A stretch of DNA of 64,000 bases from Alkalicoccus luteus (GTDB taxonomy: Bacteria > Bacillota > Bacilli > Bacillales > Salisediminibacteriaceae). The DNA lies in contig NZ_JAATHJ010000008.1 in the NCBI RefSeq assembly GCF_012034335.1, positions 84,704 through 148,703 on the forward strand, given 5' to 3'. Shown piece after piece: positions 36,719 through 45,719 of the stretch; position 1 is the stretch's first letter; every line of letters starts with the position of its first letter. Under the pieces are notes generated by a model. The model ran no database searches. It was not told the DNA's origin and saw nothing but the letters and a program-made list of their open reading frames with translations. The translations under genes and the position numbers were made by a program.

Positions 36719-38233
36719 GTGAAACGAACAAGTTTACTTGCACTTATCTTTATTTTATTATTCTCTATTGTGTACAGCTTTGAAGAGCGCGGCGCGACAA
36801 CGGCTCACGCACAGGCGCAACAGGGAGAGGTCACCGCTTCCTCGTTATTCGTCCGCGCAGACGCAGCGTCGAACGCACGTATCATCGGCGGCCTGCAAAA
36901 AGGTGCCAAAGTCGAAATTCATGCGACAAAAGGCGACTGGCATCAGATTCGCTTTAATAACGGATGGGGTCACATACATAAAGGCTTTGTGAAAACAGCC
37001 TCGTCCAGCAGCGCAGAAGCTGCCTCCGGTACAGGCGAAGTGACTGCCGGAAGCTTGCGCGTCCGCTCCGGACCGTCTACAAGCCACCGCGTTGTCGGGA
37101 GCTTAAGCCGCGGCCAGAAGGTCGACATCACAGCGACATCCGGCGACTGGCTCAAGATAAAAGTCGGGAGCAGCGAAGGGTTCGTGCACGGCTCGTATAT
37201 TAATACGGGTGACAGCTCCGGTTCATCAGAAAAAACGGCGAGCAGCAGTGCAGCGACGGGTGAAATTACGGCATCCAGCCTGAACGTCCGCTCCGGACCA
37301 TCGACTTCAAACCGCATCGTTGGCAGTTTAAGTCGCGGAGATAAAGTCGATTTGCAGGAAAAAAGCGGCGACTGGTACAAAATCAGCTCCGGCTATATTC
37401 ACAGTTCCTTCGTGAATACAGAAGGATCGGGTCCGTCGTCCGGCGGCTCTGCGCCTGAAGCAGCCACGACGAAAGGCGAGGTCACTGCGAACAGCTTAAA
37501 CGTGCGCTCAGAGCCGTCCACGAGCTCCAGCATCGTCGGCAGCCTGACACGTGGCACGCAGGTCGATATCCACGAGCAGAACGGCAATTGGTACACGATT
37601 AAACGCGGCAACGGCTGGGCCTACGTGCACGCAAGCTACGTGCGTGAAGTCGGTACTTCATCCGGTTCAAGCGGTTCCGGATCCGGAAGCCTGAGCGGCA
37701 AAACAATCTTCCTTGACCCAGGTCACGGCGGCCGCGATCCAGGCGCTGTCGTGCAAGGGAACATTTATGAAAAAACAATCGCCCTGAACCTGAGCCAGAA
37801 AGTGCGTCAACGGCTGGAAGCAGAAGGGGCCCGCGTCGTGATGAGCCGTACCGGCGACAGCTACTTGAGCGGCGGTCAGCGGGTTGCTGCTGCGAATCAG
37901 TCCGGCGCTGATCTGTTCATCAGCATTCATGCCAACGCCTTCCCGAACAGCTCGGCAAGCGGAGCAGAAGTACTTTATAGCTCAGCAGGCAAGCACCCGA
38001 ACGACTCACGCATGCTCGCCTTGGAACTGCAGTCAAGCATCACGGACGGTACCGGACTCCGCAACCGCGGAACGGTCAACCGCAGTCTGGCAGTTCTCAC
38101 CGGACCAAACATGCCGTCCGTCCTTATTGAGCCAGGCTTCATGACCAACAGCGGCGACCTGAGCGTGCTGCTGAACGAGCAGGATAAACTCGCAAGTAAT
38201 ATTGTGAACGGACTGAAGCGTTACTACCAATAG
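36719..38233 (+). CDS. Secreted N-acetylmuramoyl-L-alanine amidase with four SH3b domains
   Basis: A 504-residue exported autolysin that cuts the bond between MurNAc and L-alanine. It has a signal peptide (to ~32, AHA) and four bacterial SH3 domains (~37-95, 104-160, 178-230, 252-310; each with a VRSGPSTS-type motif) joined by Ser/Gly linkers. The C-terminal Amidase_3 domain (~322-504) has zinc ligands in DPGHGGRDPGA, IYEKTIALNL and FISIHANAF and the catalytic Glu in VLIEPGFMTN. The GTG start has GGGAGGGA upstream. The preceding 225 bp contain inverted repeats (for example near 36562-36590) but no promoter I can defend. Confidence 0.94.
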   Translation: MKRTSLLALIFILLFSIVYSFEERGATTAHAQAQQGEVTASSLFVRADAASNARIIGGLQKGAKVEIHATKGDWHQIRFNNGWGHIHKGFVKTASSSSAEAASGTGEVTAGSLRVRSGPSTSHRVVGSLSRGQKVDITATSGDWLKIKVGSSEGFVHGSYINTGDSSGSSEKTASSSAATGEITASSLNVRSGPSTSNRIVGSLSRGDKVDLQEKSGDWYKISSGYIHSSFVNTEGSGPSSGGSAPEAATTKGEVTANSLNVRSEPSTSSSIVGSLTRGTQVDIHEQNGNWYTIKRGNGWAYVHASYVREVGTSSGSSGSGSGSLSGKTIFLDPGHGGRDPGAVVQGNIYEKTIALNLSQKVRQRLEAEGARVVMSRTGDSYLSGGQRVAAANQSGADLFISIHANAFPNSSASGAEVLYSSAGKHPNDSRMLALELQSSITDGTGLRNRGTVNRSLAVLTGPNMPSVLIEPGFMTNSGDLSVLLNEQDKLASNIVNGLKRYYQ

Positions 38234-38240
38234 AGTGCTG

Positions 38241-38264
38241 GACCCCGCTGAAGCGGGGTCTTTT
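38241..38264 (+). terminator. Terminator of the amidase gene
   Basis: GACCCCGCT / AGCGGGGTC with a two-base GA spacer (the loop must open a pair or two), followed by TTTT. Confidence 0.88.
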
Positions 38265-39075
38265 GCATTTATGGCTTTGTCTTACGCATAAAAGAATAAA
38301 GGTTGCGCATAACGAAGCTTCCGCTACGCATAAAACCACTCTCCGTACGCACAGCACATGAATCTGATACGATTAGCAGCCTTCACTTACGATTAACGGT
38401 CAATCACAGAAAGGAAAGCTTCGGCACTGGCCGAAGCCACCCGCATTCACCTGAATTAACGCTTTCGGCTGAAGCCGAAAGCAACGACTAAGCAGAAATA
38501 AAGGAAAGGTTCGCATAAACGAAGAAAGGTTCCGCATAACGAAGCTTCCGCTACGCACAAAACCGGCCTCCGTACGCACAACGGCTGAACCTGGTACGAA
38601 TAGCAGCCTTCACTTACGATTAGCGACCCCTCACAAAAGGAAGGCTTCGGCCAGCGCCGAAGCCACCCACATTGATTTGAATGGACGCTTTCGGCACGAG
38701 CCGAAAGCAACGACTAAGCAGTAAGGAAAGAAAGGTTGGCATAAAAGAAGAAAGGTTCCACATAACGAAGCTTCCGCTACGCATAAAACCACTCTCCGTA
38801 CGCACAACGCCTGAACCTGGTACGAATAGCATCCTTCACTTCCGATTAGCGACCCCTCACAAAAGGAAGGCTTCGGCCAGCGCCGAAGCCACCCACATTG
38901 ATTTGAATGGACGCTTTCGGTACGAGCCGAAAGCAACGACTAAGCATTAAGGAAGGAAAGGTTCGCATAAAAGAAGAAAGGTTGCGCATAATGAAGCTTT
39001 TGCTACGCACAAAACCGGCCTCCGTACGCTCAACGCATGAACCTGATACGAATAGCGCTGCCCAGTTACGTTTAG
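38265..39075. repeat. Array D: four ~226-bp units of 21-bp-phased motifs with two hairpin types
   Basis: GCATAA or GCACAA motifs step by 21 bp (for example GCATAAAAGAATAAAGGTTGC followed by GCATAACGAAGC), then GATTAGC or GAATAGC and TCACTTACGATTA. The CCGTACGC mark recurs near 38345, 38571, 38799 and 39022. Each interval holds GCTTCGGC-N4-GCCGAAGC (38418-38437) plus a second hairpin GCTTTCGGC...GCCGAAAGC (38461-38482). It lies between two convergent genes. Confidence 0.9.
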
Positions 39076-39082
39076 AGATCAC

Positions 39083-40027
39083 CTAATCGATTAACTGATA
39101 GGTCACTGGATAAACGGATGGGACTCGCTTAAACTGCTGCTGCATCAGGCGGCCGCAGGTGTCGCGGCGCATGCCTGCCCAATTCATCGCTTCTGTTAAA
39201 GTCATAGTCGTCTTATGTAACAGCGCATAATCCCTAAATGCTTGCTGATGCTGATTCTTCCCTCTCTCGAAGCAGAATGCACATACCCAATAACCACGGC
39301 GCCGAGCCATAATCGCATCACATGAGTTGCATAAAACGCCCGATTTCAATATGGAAGGGTCCAGCTTATACCGAGAAAGCAGGTTCCGTTCTTCCTTTTT
39401 TAATCGATTTACTAAACGTTTCCCAAGGTTGGTAATCTGACTTTTCGTTAACGTCGGTTCAGTATAAGTCGTCTTCCATTGACGAACGATTTCAGGCAGC
39501 TTCGCAACATGAGCGAGGTTTTGAATCGGCAGGTCACTTTTTATCTCACAGCGTGGGTTAGTGACGAAAACCTGTGTGAGAATGGGAATCTCCTTGTTTA
39601 AATCGTGTTTTAAGATACGCTCTAACTGTATGCGCTGGCGATCTACTTGAGCGAGCGGACAGGCCATCACGTCAGATTGACCATCAGCTGTTTTGACTAG
39701 CTGATTATAATGGCTCGAAAAATAAAGAGAACCGGCGTAATGTTTAAGTTCAATGATGCTGATAAATGTTGGGGAGAGAAGCAGTAAGTCAATCTGCACC
39801 GAAAATTTGCTGTCAGGTACTGAAGCGTAAAGCTGATGAAAATAGGAAATGTCCCTGGGGAGGTAGTCGAAGTAATAGTCTAGTTCCTTTTCGCCTGAAA
39901 ATCCGGCACGATACCGGTAAAAGTCAGCTTCCACACGAGGATATAAGGGATGTGTTTTCGGCAGCCGCCTCAGCAGTGCCTCATATTGATAAAAGAAGTA
40001 AGGCTTTTTTCTAGGATTAAGCAGCAT
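39083..40027 (-). CDS. NERD-domain (nuclease-related) protein
   Basis: A 314-residue protein. Residues ~40-150 contain a NERD domain: GFSGEKELDYYF, then SVQIDLLLLSPTFISIIELKHYAG, which carries the D-x-n-E-x-K arrangement of the PD-(D/E)XK-like nuclease fold. Residues ~225-260 have a CxxC (LCNSCDA) and a second pair (CAFCFE) that could form a zinc ribbon, followed by a helical end (HKTTMTLTEAMNWAGM). NERD proteins are common in Bacillus and poorly understood; nuclease activity is not established. ATG at 40027 is preferred over 40099 because AGAGGGG lies 8 bases upstream. Arrays D and E flank this gene on both sides. Confidence 0.85.
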   Translation of the reverse strand: MLLNPRKKPYFFYQYEALLRRLPKTHPLYPRVEADFYRYRAGFSGEKELDYYFDYLPRDISYFHQLYASVPDSKFSVQIDLLLLSPTFISIIELKHYAGSLYFSSHYNQLVKTADGQSDVMACPLAQVDRQRIQLERILKHDLNKEIPILTQVFVTNPRCEIKSDLPIQNLAHVAKLPEIVRQWKTTYTEPTLTKSQITNLGKRLVNRLKKEERNLLSRYKLDPSILKSGVLCNSCDAIMARRRGYWVCAFCFERGKNQHQQAFRDYALLHKTTMTLTEAMNWAGMRRDTCGRLMQQQFKRVPSVYPVTYQLID

Positions 40028-40149
40028 GTACAAGCCCCTCTCATATAAAGTTACCATTAAGTATAGACCAAACACCTGTTCTTTGGAAAGAGATAACAAT
40101 CCATCTTAAGTAAAGTTAAGAGAAAGTAGTTCATAAAAAGAGAATAGTT

Positions 40150-40495
40150 ACTCACAGGAGAAGAAAGGTTCCGCATAACGAAGCTTTTACTACGCACAAA
40201 ACCGTTCTCCGTGCGCACAACGCTTGAACCTGGTACGAATAGCAGCCTTCACTTCCGATTAGTGATCCCTCACAAGAGGAAAGCTTCGGCACCGGCCGAA
40301 GCCACCCGCATTCACCTGAATTGACGCTTTCGGCTGAAGCCGAAAGCAACGACTAAGCAGAAATAAAGGAAAGGTTCGCATAAACGAAGAAAGGTTCCGC
40401 ATAACGAAGCTTCCGCTACGCACAAAACGGATATTCATTCGCATAACAGCAGCTACGGTTACGAATAGCGGCTCCAAGTTACGATTAGGCACCCC
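40150..40495. repeat. Array E: two units of 21-bp-phased motifs with both hairpin types
   Basis: Similar in sequence to array D: CGCATAACGAAGC, ACGCACAAAAC and CGTGCGCAC step by 21 bp, then GAATAGCAGCCTTCACTT. The GCTTCGGCACCGGCCGAAGC hairpin (~40283-40302) and GCTTTCGGCTGAAGCCGAAAGC-type hairpin (~40326) separate the two units. It lies upstream of the NERD gene and downstream of ugd. Confidence 0.88.
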
Positions 40496-40505
40496 CCTAT
40501 CCACC

Positions 40506-40534
40506 TAAAAAAGCAGCGGCCAGGGGCCGCTGCT
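40506..40534 (-). terminator. Terminator of the ugd gene
   Basis: A 10-bp stem, AGCAGCGGCC / GGCCGCTGCT, with an AGG loop. On the minus strand it is followed by TTTTTT. Confidence 0.88.
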
Positions 40535-40540
40535 CTCTAA

Positions 40541-41872
40541 TCAAACCGTTTCTACAAGTTTTCCATTCACAACAGCTTTACGTCCTACAGAATAGTAATT
40601 CAGCGATGTGGAGGCAACGTCCTCGAGAGAGTAGCAGTTGCGGCCGTCGAATACGTAGGGCTCTTTCAAGTACTGCTCGTATGCGCGCAATTCAAGCGAC
40701 TTGATTTCGCTCCAGTCGGTCACGATAAAGGCGGCATCTGCGCCGCGAAGCGCTTCCTCGGCTGTTGACACATAGGTGACGCCTTCTGGCATGACGCGCT
40801 TCGCGTTTTCGGTTGCGATCGGGTCGTACGCGACGACTTCCGCACCTGCGAGCAGCAGTTCCTGACTGATCGCGATCGCAGGCGACTCGCGCATGTCGTC
40901 GGTGTTTGGCTTAAAGGCAAGGCCGAGCAGCGCAATGCGGCGTCCCTTCAGCGAACCGAACGCTTCCTTCGCTTTGTTCGTGAGCGAGCGATGCTGTTCA
41001 TTGTTTACGCGAATGACGGCTTCCAGCAGTTCAAAGCTGTGATCGTGGTTCGCCGCGATCTGTGCGAGTGCCTTCGTATCTTTAGGGAAGCACGAGCCGC
41101 CGTAGCCGATGCCGGCGCGGAGAAACTGGTGGCCGATACGGCCGTCCATGCCCATCCCGGATGCGACGTCTTCAATGTTCGCGCCGGTCTTCTCGCAAAT
41201 ATTCGCAATCTCGTTCACGAAGCTGATCTTCGTCGCCAAGAATGCGTTTGACGCATACTTGATCATTTCAGCACTGCGCACGTCGGTGCGGTAAACGGGA
41301 ATCCCGAACGCTTCGTTCACGTCTTCGATCATGTCGCCCGCGTAGCCCGCGTCAGCGCCGATCACGATCCGGTCGCCGTGAAACGCATCGTCAATCGCGC
41401 TTCCTTCACGCAGAAACTCCGGGTTCGAGACCATCTGTACGTCCACATTATGCACGAGGTGCTCCTTAATGACCGACAGAATATGATCATTCGTTCCAAC
41501 CGGCACCGTTGACTTCGTCACGACAACGACGTCCTGCTTCACGTTCGTCGCAATATCCTTCGCGACCTGATTAATAAAGCGCAGATCGGCGGTGCCGTCT
41601 TCTTTTTCCGGCGTTCCGACGGCGATGTAGACGACGTCTTTATCGGTGAATCCCTCTGCGTGATTGGCGGTAAAGAACAGGCGTCCGGCCTGAATGTTTT
41701 TTGTCATCAGTTCATCGAGCCCCGGTTCGTAAATCGGGGACTCCCCGCGGCGCATGCGTTCCACTTTCGCTTGATCAATATCGATACACGTCACCTTGTG
41801 TCCGATTTCAGACAGTGCGACACCTGTAACGAGTCCGACATATCCAGTTCCAACTACTGCAATGTTTGTCAT
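40541..41872 (-). CDS. ugd: UDP-glucose 6-dehydrogenase
   Basis: A 443-residue cytoplasmic enzyme that oxidises UDP-glucose to UDP-glucuronate with two NAD+. The N-terminal NAD domain starts IAVVGTGYVGLVTGVALSEI. The active-site Cys is in GIGYGGSCFPKDTKAL (~260), with the central helix region EMIKYASNAFLATKISFVNE. The C-terminal domain has LLGLAFKPNTDDMRESPA. AGGAGG precedes the ATG. It is 17 bases downstream of galU on the same strand, so the pair makes UDP-glucuronate from glucose-1-phosphate, as needed for teichuronic-acid-like or other uronic polymers. It is a different subfamily from the dehydrogenase at 56550. Confidence 0.95.
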   Translation of the reverse strand: MTNIAVVGTGYVGLVTGVALSEIGHKVTCIDIDQAKVERMRRGESPIYEPGLDELMTKNIQAGRLFFTANHAEGFTDKDVVYIAVGTPEKEDGTADLRFINQVAKDIATNVKQDVVVVTKSTVPVGTNDHILSVIKEHLVHNVDVQMVSNPEFLREGSAIDDAFHGDRIVIGADAGYAGDMIEDVNEAFGIPVYRTDVRSAEMIKYASNAFLATKISFVNEIANICEKTGANIEDVASGMGMDGRIGHQFLRAGIGYGGSCFPKDTKALAQIAANHDHSFELLEAVIRVNNEQHRSLTNKAKEAFGSLKGRRIALLGLAFKPNTDDMRESPAIAISQELLLAGAEVVAYDPIATENAKRVMPEGVTYVSTAEEALRGADAAFIVTDWSEIKSLELRAYEQYLKEPYVFDGRNCYSLEDVASTSLNYYSVGRKAVVNGKLVETV

Positions 41873-41889
41873 AAAAAAATCCTCCTGTA

Positions 41890-42771
41890 TTAAACCTTCT
41901 CGGAAAGCGTGTTTAAGTATTCCAGCACATCGTCGCGCAGGTCGTCACGTTCCAGTGCAAAGTCAACGGTCGCTTTCACGAAGCCGAGCTTATCGCCGAC
42001 GTCGTAGCGCTTGCCGCTGAATTCATAGGCGAGCACGACCTGGGATTCGTTTAGCTCTTTAATTGCATCCGTTAATTGAATTTCATTTCCGGAGCCCGGT
42101 GCGAGATTACTGAGAATCTCAAAAATCTCCGGTCGCAGCACGTAGCGGCCCATAATCGCATGGTTCGACGGCGCGTCTTCCACGGCCGGCTTCTCGACGA
42201 GATCGGCGACATGAATGACGCCCGGTTCAATTTCCGTCGACTTCGGCGCAACGATTCCATATTTACTGACGTCATTATCCGGGACAGGTTGCACCCCAAC
42301 AACAGATGAATTGTATCGTTCGAACACTTCGATCAGCTGCTTTAGGCAGGGCGTGCCGTCTGTACGGACGATATCGTCCCCTAAAAGAACCGCAAACGGC
42401 TCGTCGCCGATAAAATGCTTCGCGCAGCTGATCGCATGCCCGAGGCCTTTCGCTTCCTTCTGACGGATGTAGTGGATGTTCGCCATGTTGGAAATGGCTT
42501 GCACTTCCTCCAGAATTTCAGTCTTTTCTTTACGGCGAAGTGTTTCTTCCAGCTCGTAGGACGTATCGAAATGATCCTCAATCGCGCGCTTGCCGCGTCC
42601 GCTGATAATAATGATGTCTTCAATGCCGGATGCGATCGCTTCTTCGACGATGTACTGAATCGTCGGCTTATCGACAATCGGCAGCATCTCCTTCGGCTGC
42701 GCCTTTGTCGCCGGCAGAAACCGCGTCCCGAGTCCCGCTGCCGGTATAATAGCTTTACGTACTTTCACCAT
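41890..42771 (-). CDS. galU: UTP-glucose-1-phosphate uridylyltransferase
   Basis: A 293-residue nucleotidyltransferase that makes UDP-glucose from UTP and glucose-1-phosphate. It shows [19 protein letters not shown] and [20 protein letters not shown] at the N-terminus, then [27 protein letters not shown] and [27 protein letters not shown] lies upstream of the ATG. First gene of a two-gene unit with ugd, giving UDP-glucose and UDP-glucuronate for wall glycans and glycolipids. Confidence 0.95.
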   Translation of the reverse strand: MVKVRKAIIPAAGLGTRFLPATKAQPKEMLPIVDKPTIQYIVEEAIASGIEDIIIISGRGKRAIEDHFDTSYELEETLRRKEKTEILEEVQAISNMANIHYIRQKEAKGLGHAISCAKHFIGDEPFAVLLGDDIVRTDGTPCLKQLIEVFERYNSSVVGVQPVPDNDVSKYGIVAPKSTEIEPGVIHVADLVEKPAVEDAPSNHAIMGRYVLRPEIFEILSNLAPGSGNEIQLTDAIKELNESQVVLAYEFSGKRYDVGDKLGFVKATVDFALERDDLRDDVLEYLNTLSEKV

Positions 42772-42807
42772 ATGTACCCCTCCTGTGCGTTTACATGAAC
42801 TGTCCCC

Positions 42808-42813
42808 ATTATA
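42808..42813 (-). promoter_or_regulatory. Candidate -10 box for galU-ugd
   Basis: Read on the minus strand, a perfect TATAAT lies 37-42 bases upstream of the galU start, with a poor -35 match at normal spacing. The rest of this divergent gap (42814-42956) shows no confident signal for the plus-strand LCP gene. Confidence 0.4.
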
Positions 42814-42956
42814 CTACCAGATCATAACAAATGGCACCCTTCGCTGAAAAAAACAGAATTGGCATCTTTACTCACGGGTATATGTCAAGTAGAATTAATT
42901 GTTGAGGTTTTTTGTCCGAATGTTCAAGCATCACATATATATTGAGGAGTGTCCCT

Positions 42957-44183
42957 ATGGTGGAATCCCGCATGACCCGAAATAAGAAAAAGAAACGCCC
43001 CGTCTTAAAAACGCTTATTATAACATTCGCCATTTTGCTGCTTGCAGCGGGAAGTGCCTTCGCCTATGTAGCGACCCAGATACAAAACGTTACATCGGAA
43101 TCTCAGGTGGAGCTGGAGCGAGGCGATCAATCGGAACAGCGCGAGGATGCGGTCAAACCAGATGTCCATCCGGTATCGGTTCTTTTCTTAGGACTGGATA
43201 CGCGCGACGGCGATCTCGATGGCCGAACCGACGCCATGGTACTTGCAACGTTCAACCCGGATGAACCATCGATCAAAATGGTGAACATCCCCCGTGACAC
43301 GCTCGTGCCGATCCCGGGCAGACAGGCAGAGGATAAAATCAACCACGCCCACGCTTACGGTGGAGTGGATTTGACCGTTGATACAGTAGAAGACTTGTTT
43401 CAGATCCCGGTCGACTACTACGTGTCACTCAACTTCGATGCCTTTATGGAAATCATTGATGCGTTAAACGGCGTGACGATTGATTCACCAATGGCCTTTG
43501 AGGAAACGGATAACCAGACGTACGGCACGATTCAAATCGAAGAGGGCGAACAGACGCTTGACGGGGAAGAGGCGCTTGCTTACGTGCGCATGCGGAAATC
43601 AGATCCACAAGGAGATATCGGCCGTGGAGAACGCCAGAAAGAAGTAATGGCATCGATCGTAGACGAAATGGCTTCCTTCAATTCGATTACAAACTTCAAT
43701 TCGCTGCTCAATGCGATCGGCAACAACCTGTATACGAACGTGGCGTTTAACGACATGGTCGACATGCACGCCTACGCGTCCGAGCTCGATAACATCGAGT
43801 CGTTCGGCTACGACGGAGAAGGCGTGATGCAGGACGGCGTTTACTACTACCAGCCGGATGAATTCTCGCTTGAGAAAACAAGGCAGCGCCTGCAGGTTCA
43901 TTTAGGTCTGCGCGCGTCGATTGATCCGGAGTTTGAAGAGGCGCTGGAAGGCGGTGACGACGGCAATGAAGTAGAGCCGAGCGGAGAGCCGAATCTGGAG
44001 TGGAATGAAAACGACGGCAATGAAGACGCCGGCGGTATGGAAAACGATGAATGGAACAATAGTGAAAACACGGAAGAAGAAAGCTGGCAGCAGGACGGCG
44101 CTGAGAACGATACGCAGTCAGGTCAGCAAAACGGTACGGAAGACAATGAAGAGTGGGAAACGACGGATAACAACTCCTGGTAA
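42957..44183 (+). CDS. LytR-CpsA-Psr (LCP) family wall-polymer ligase, paralog 2, with acidic tail
   Basis: A 408-residue membrane-anchored enzyme for joining anionic polymers to peptidoglycan. A basic cytoplasmic start (MTRNKKKKRPVLK) and one span (~16-38) precede the LCP domain with VSVLFLGLDTRDGDLDGRTD, VNIPRDTLVPIP, DKINHAHAYGG, GEEALAYVRMRKSDPQGD and GRGERQKEV. The C-terminus adds about 85 residues rich in Glu, Asn, Gly, Trp and Gln without known fold, absent from the other two paralogs. ATG at 42957 is preferred to 42912 because GAGGAG lies 8 bases upstream. It is divergent from galU-ugd. Confidence 0.92.
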   Translation: MVESRMTRNKKKKRPVLKTLIITFAILLLAAGSAFAYVATQIQNVTSESQVELERGDQSEQREDAVKPDVHPVSVLFLGLDTRDGDLDGRTDAMVLATFNPDEPSIKMVNIPRDTLVPIPGRQAEDKINHAHAYGGVDLTVDTVEDLFQIPVDYYVSLNFDAFMEIIDALNGVTIDSPMAFEETDNQTYGTIQIEEGEQTLDGEEALAYVRMRKSDPQGDIGRGERQKEVMASIVDEMASFNSITNFNSLLNAIGNNLYTNVAFNDMVDMHAYASELDNIESFGYDGEGVMQDGVYYYQPDEFSLEKTRQRLQVHLGLRASIDPEFEEALEGGDDGNEVEPSGEPNLEWNENDGNEDAGGMENDEWNNSENTEEESWQQDGAENDTQSGQQNGTEDNEEWETTDNNSW

Positions 44184-44188
44184 TATAC

Positions 44189-44218
44189 GCCCTCGGCTAA
44201 TCAAGCCGGGGGCTTTTT
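44189..44218 (+). terminator. Terminator of LCP paralog 2
   Basis: GCCCTCGGCT pairs with AGCCGGGGGC around AATCA (one G-T pair), followed by TTTTT. The remaining gap to 44473 shows no promoter I can support. Confidence 0.85.
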
Positions 44219-44473
44219 GTATAGGCGCGCAGATTAGCTGCCAGTAAAACGTTCATTTATAGAAGAAGACTGGCAGATTATGTTTCATATTACTAACGAA
44301 AGGAAAGCTTCTACCTGCTGAACGTAAGACTTTCTTCGGTCCTTTACCTGGGTAAAGGGGGGTCAACGTAAAAGTTAAAGCGAAACAGTGGAAATCCGGG
44401 CCGTTCTATGTTTACAATAGTAGTACAATTGTTGTTCATCCGTTACAAGGGATGCGTGAGTGGAGGGGTACAG

Positions 44474-45160
44474 ATGGAAACAGCTAAGGCAGATTTGAAG
44501 AAAATCGCGCTCATCTGCACGGAGAAGGAATACGCAGCCGATCTGAGGAAGATACAAGCGCCATCAAGCGTTCTTTATGAGTTTTTAGATGAGGCAAATG
44601 ATGAATACGCCGCAACGTTTGATACGCTGTTTCTCTTCAGCTCAAATCCCGATACGCTTATTAAAGAGCAGCGCGCACGAGTGAAAAAGGTCGAATGGGA
44701 AGGCAAGCAAATTGTCTTCATCGTGCCGGACGACTGCATGCACAAAGCAAAAGAGATGCTACGAGAAGAAATGCAGGGACTCATTTCCCTGGAAAAATTC
44801 AGAGAGCACTCCGAGCAGGCGATGGAAGTCATCTGTGACCACCCATTTCTGTTAAATCCGGAGGTCAATTACGAGCTCGCTGAAGAAGTGAAACAGAGAA
44901 AAGAGCGCCAGCAGCCGATCAACCGCTTCAAGCTGATTCCGGAGCGGGTCGACGTCGACCTGCGTAAGTCGGAGTTAAATATTCTGCAGCTGCTGCTGGA
45001 CGGAAAATCAACGCCGGAAATGGCCGAAGAGCTCTACTACTCGGTCAAAACCGTGAAACGCTACGTCAGCAACCTGATTCGCGGCGTCGGCGTCAGCGAC
45101 CGCACCGGCGTCGTCGTTCACGCGATCCGCAACGAATGGGTCGACTGCGAGCGGGACTAG
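44474..45160 (+). CDS. LuxR-type transcription regulator with non-canonical N-terminal domain
   Basis: A 228-residue DNA-binding protein. The C-terminal ~65 residues are a LuxR/FixJ helix-turn-helix: LRKSELNILQLLLDGKSTPE, MAEELYYSVKTVKRYVSNLI, then VSDRTGVVVHAIRNEW. The first ~150 residues (KKIALICTEKEYAADLRKIQ...) have the size of a receiver domain and perhaps its alternating pattern. I do not see the acidic pocket or the phospho-acceptor Asp and conserved Lys in their expected context. It may be an unphosphorylated or ligand-sensing regulator. ATG at 44474 is chosen because GGAGGGG lies 5 bases upstream; a longer frame to 44408 lacks this. No sensor kinase gene is adjacent. It lies near exopolysaccharide genes, which it might control. 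Confidence 0.8.
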   Translation: METAKADLKKIALICTEKEYAADLRKIQAPSSVLYEFLDEANDEYAATFDTLFLFSSNPDTLIKEQRARVKKVEWEGKQIVFIVPDDCMHKAKEMLREEMQGLISLEKFREHSEQAMEVICDHPFLLNPEVNYELAEEVKQRKERQQPINRFKLIPERVDVDLRKSELNILQLLLDGKSTPEMAEELYYSVKTVKRYVSNLIRGVGVSDRTGVVVHAIRNEWVDCERD

Positions 45161-45163
45161 AAT

Positions 45164-45203
45164 AACACTGTACTAGGGTAAACGCCCTTGTACAGTGTTT
45201 TTA
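45164..45203 (+). terminator. Terminator of the LuxR-type regulator gene
   Basis: AACACTGTAC and GTACAGTGTT form a 10-bp stem extended by GGG/CCC inside, followed by TTTTATTTT. Confidence 0.9.
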
Positions 45204-45234
45204 TTTTGCCTGGAGGTCGCAGTTTCGCGTCATG

Positions 45235-45350
45235 AAGAAAAAGTTCCTTATAATAAAGAAAATCCACCTCATAAAAGCTATACGATACCTCATAAACGAA
45301 GAACCGGATGCAAATAAGTGGTCTGACGTACGAATAGCGCCCTGAACCAA
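45235..45350. repeat. Array F: single diverged unit of 21-bp-phased motifs
   Basis: CTTATAATAAAG, CTCATAAAAGC, CTCATAAACG, GCAAATAAG and ACGAATAGCG step by about 21 bp. There is no GCTTCGGC hairpin. It lies between the regulator terminator and the small gene at 45409. Confidence 0.7.
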
Positions 45351-45408
45351 TTGTAACGTCCTTCCCTTCCTCGCCGACAAATAAGGAAGAAAAAGGAGGC
45401 ACTTACCG

Positions 45409-45636
45409 ATGCAATGGGAATGGACCGTGACGACCAATGATAATAACGAGCATTTCGCCGTAGGCTTTTTGTTAACAGAGCCGTGTGCACACCAAGCAAT
45501 CGCACTCGTACATAGTGGAGGGAAGATCATTGCTACGACAATGACAGACGACTTCGGCTACTTTCACGTCAAGCTCCCTACAAAGCCAGAAGACATACAT
45601 CCGATCCTGCATTCTCCTCATTCTGCGGTAATCTAA
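45409..45636 (+). CDS. Small hypothetical protein (75 residues)
   Basis: A 75-residue frame supported by a strong ribosome site (AAAAGGAGG, about 10 bases before the ATG). I do not recognise it. Its sequence (WTVTTNDNNEHFAVGFLL, then GGKIIATTMTDDFGYFHVKL) has the alternating pattern of a small beta-sandwich. The second half recalls the end of a carboxypeptidase-regulatory-like domain, with TTMTDDFGYFHVKLP resembling their TDDNGYF signature. No signal peptide. It precedes the SGNH hydrolase gene by 83 bases. The function is unknown. Confidence 0.55.
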   Translation: MQWEWTVTTNDNNEHFAVGFLLTEPCAHQAIALVHSGGKIIATTMTDDFGYFHVKLPTKPEDIHPILHSPHSAVI

Positions 45637-45719
45637 AGAAAATATTGCCAGTCCACTATACGGAAACTTGCTTAATGGGTATAATGATACAAGTGAGTTC
45701 AGACGGGAGGGGAAGTTCG

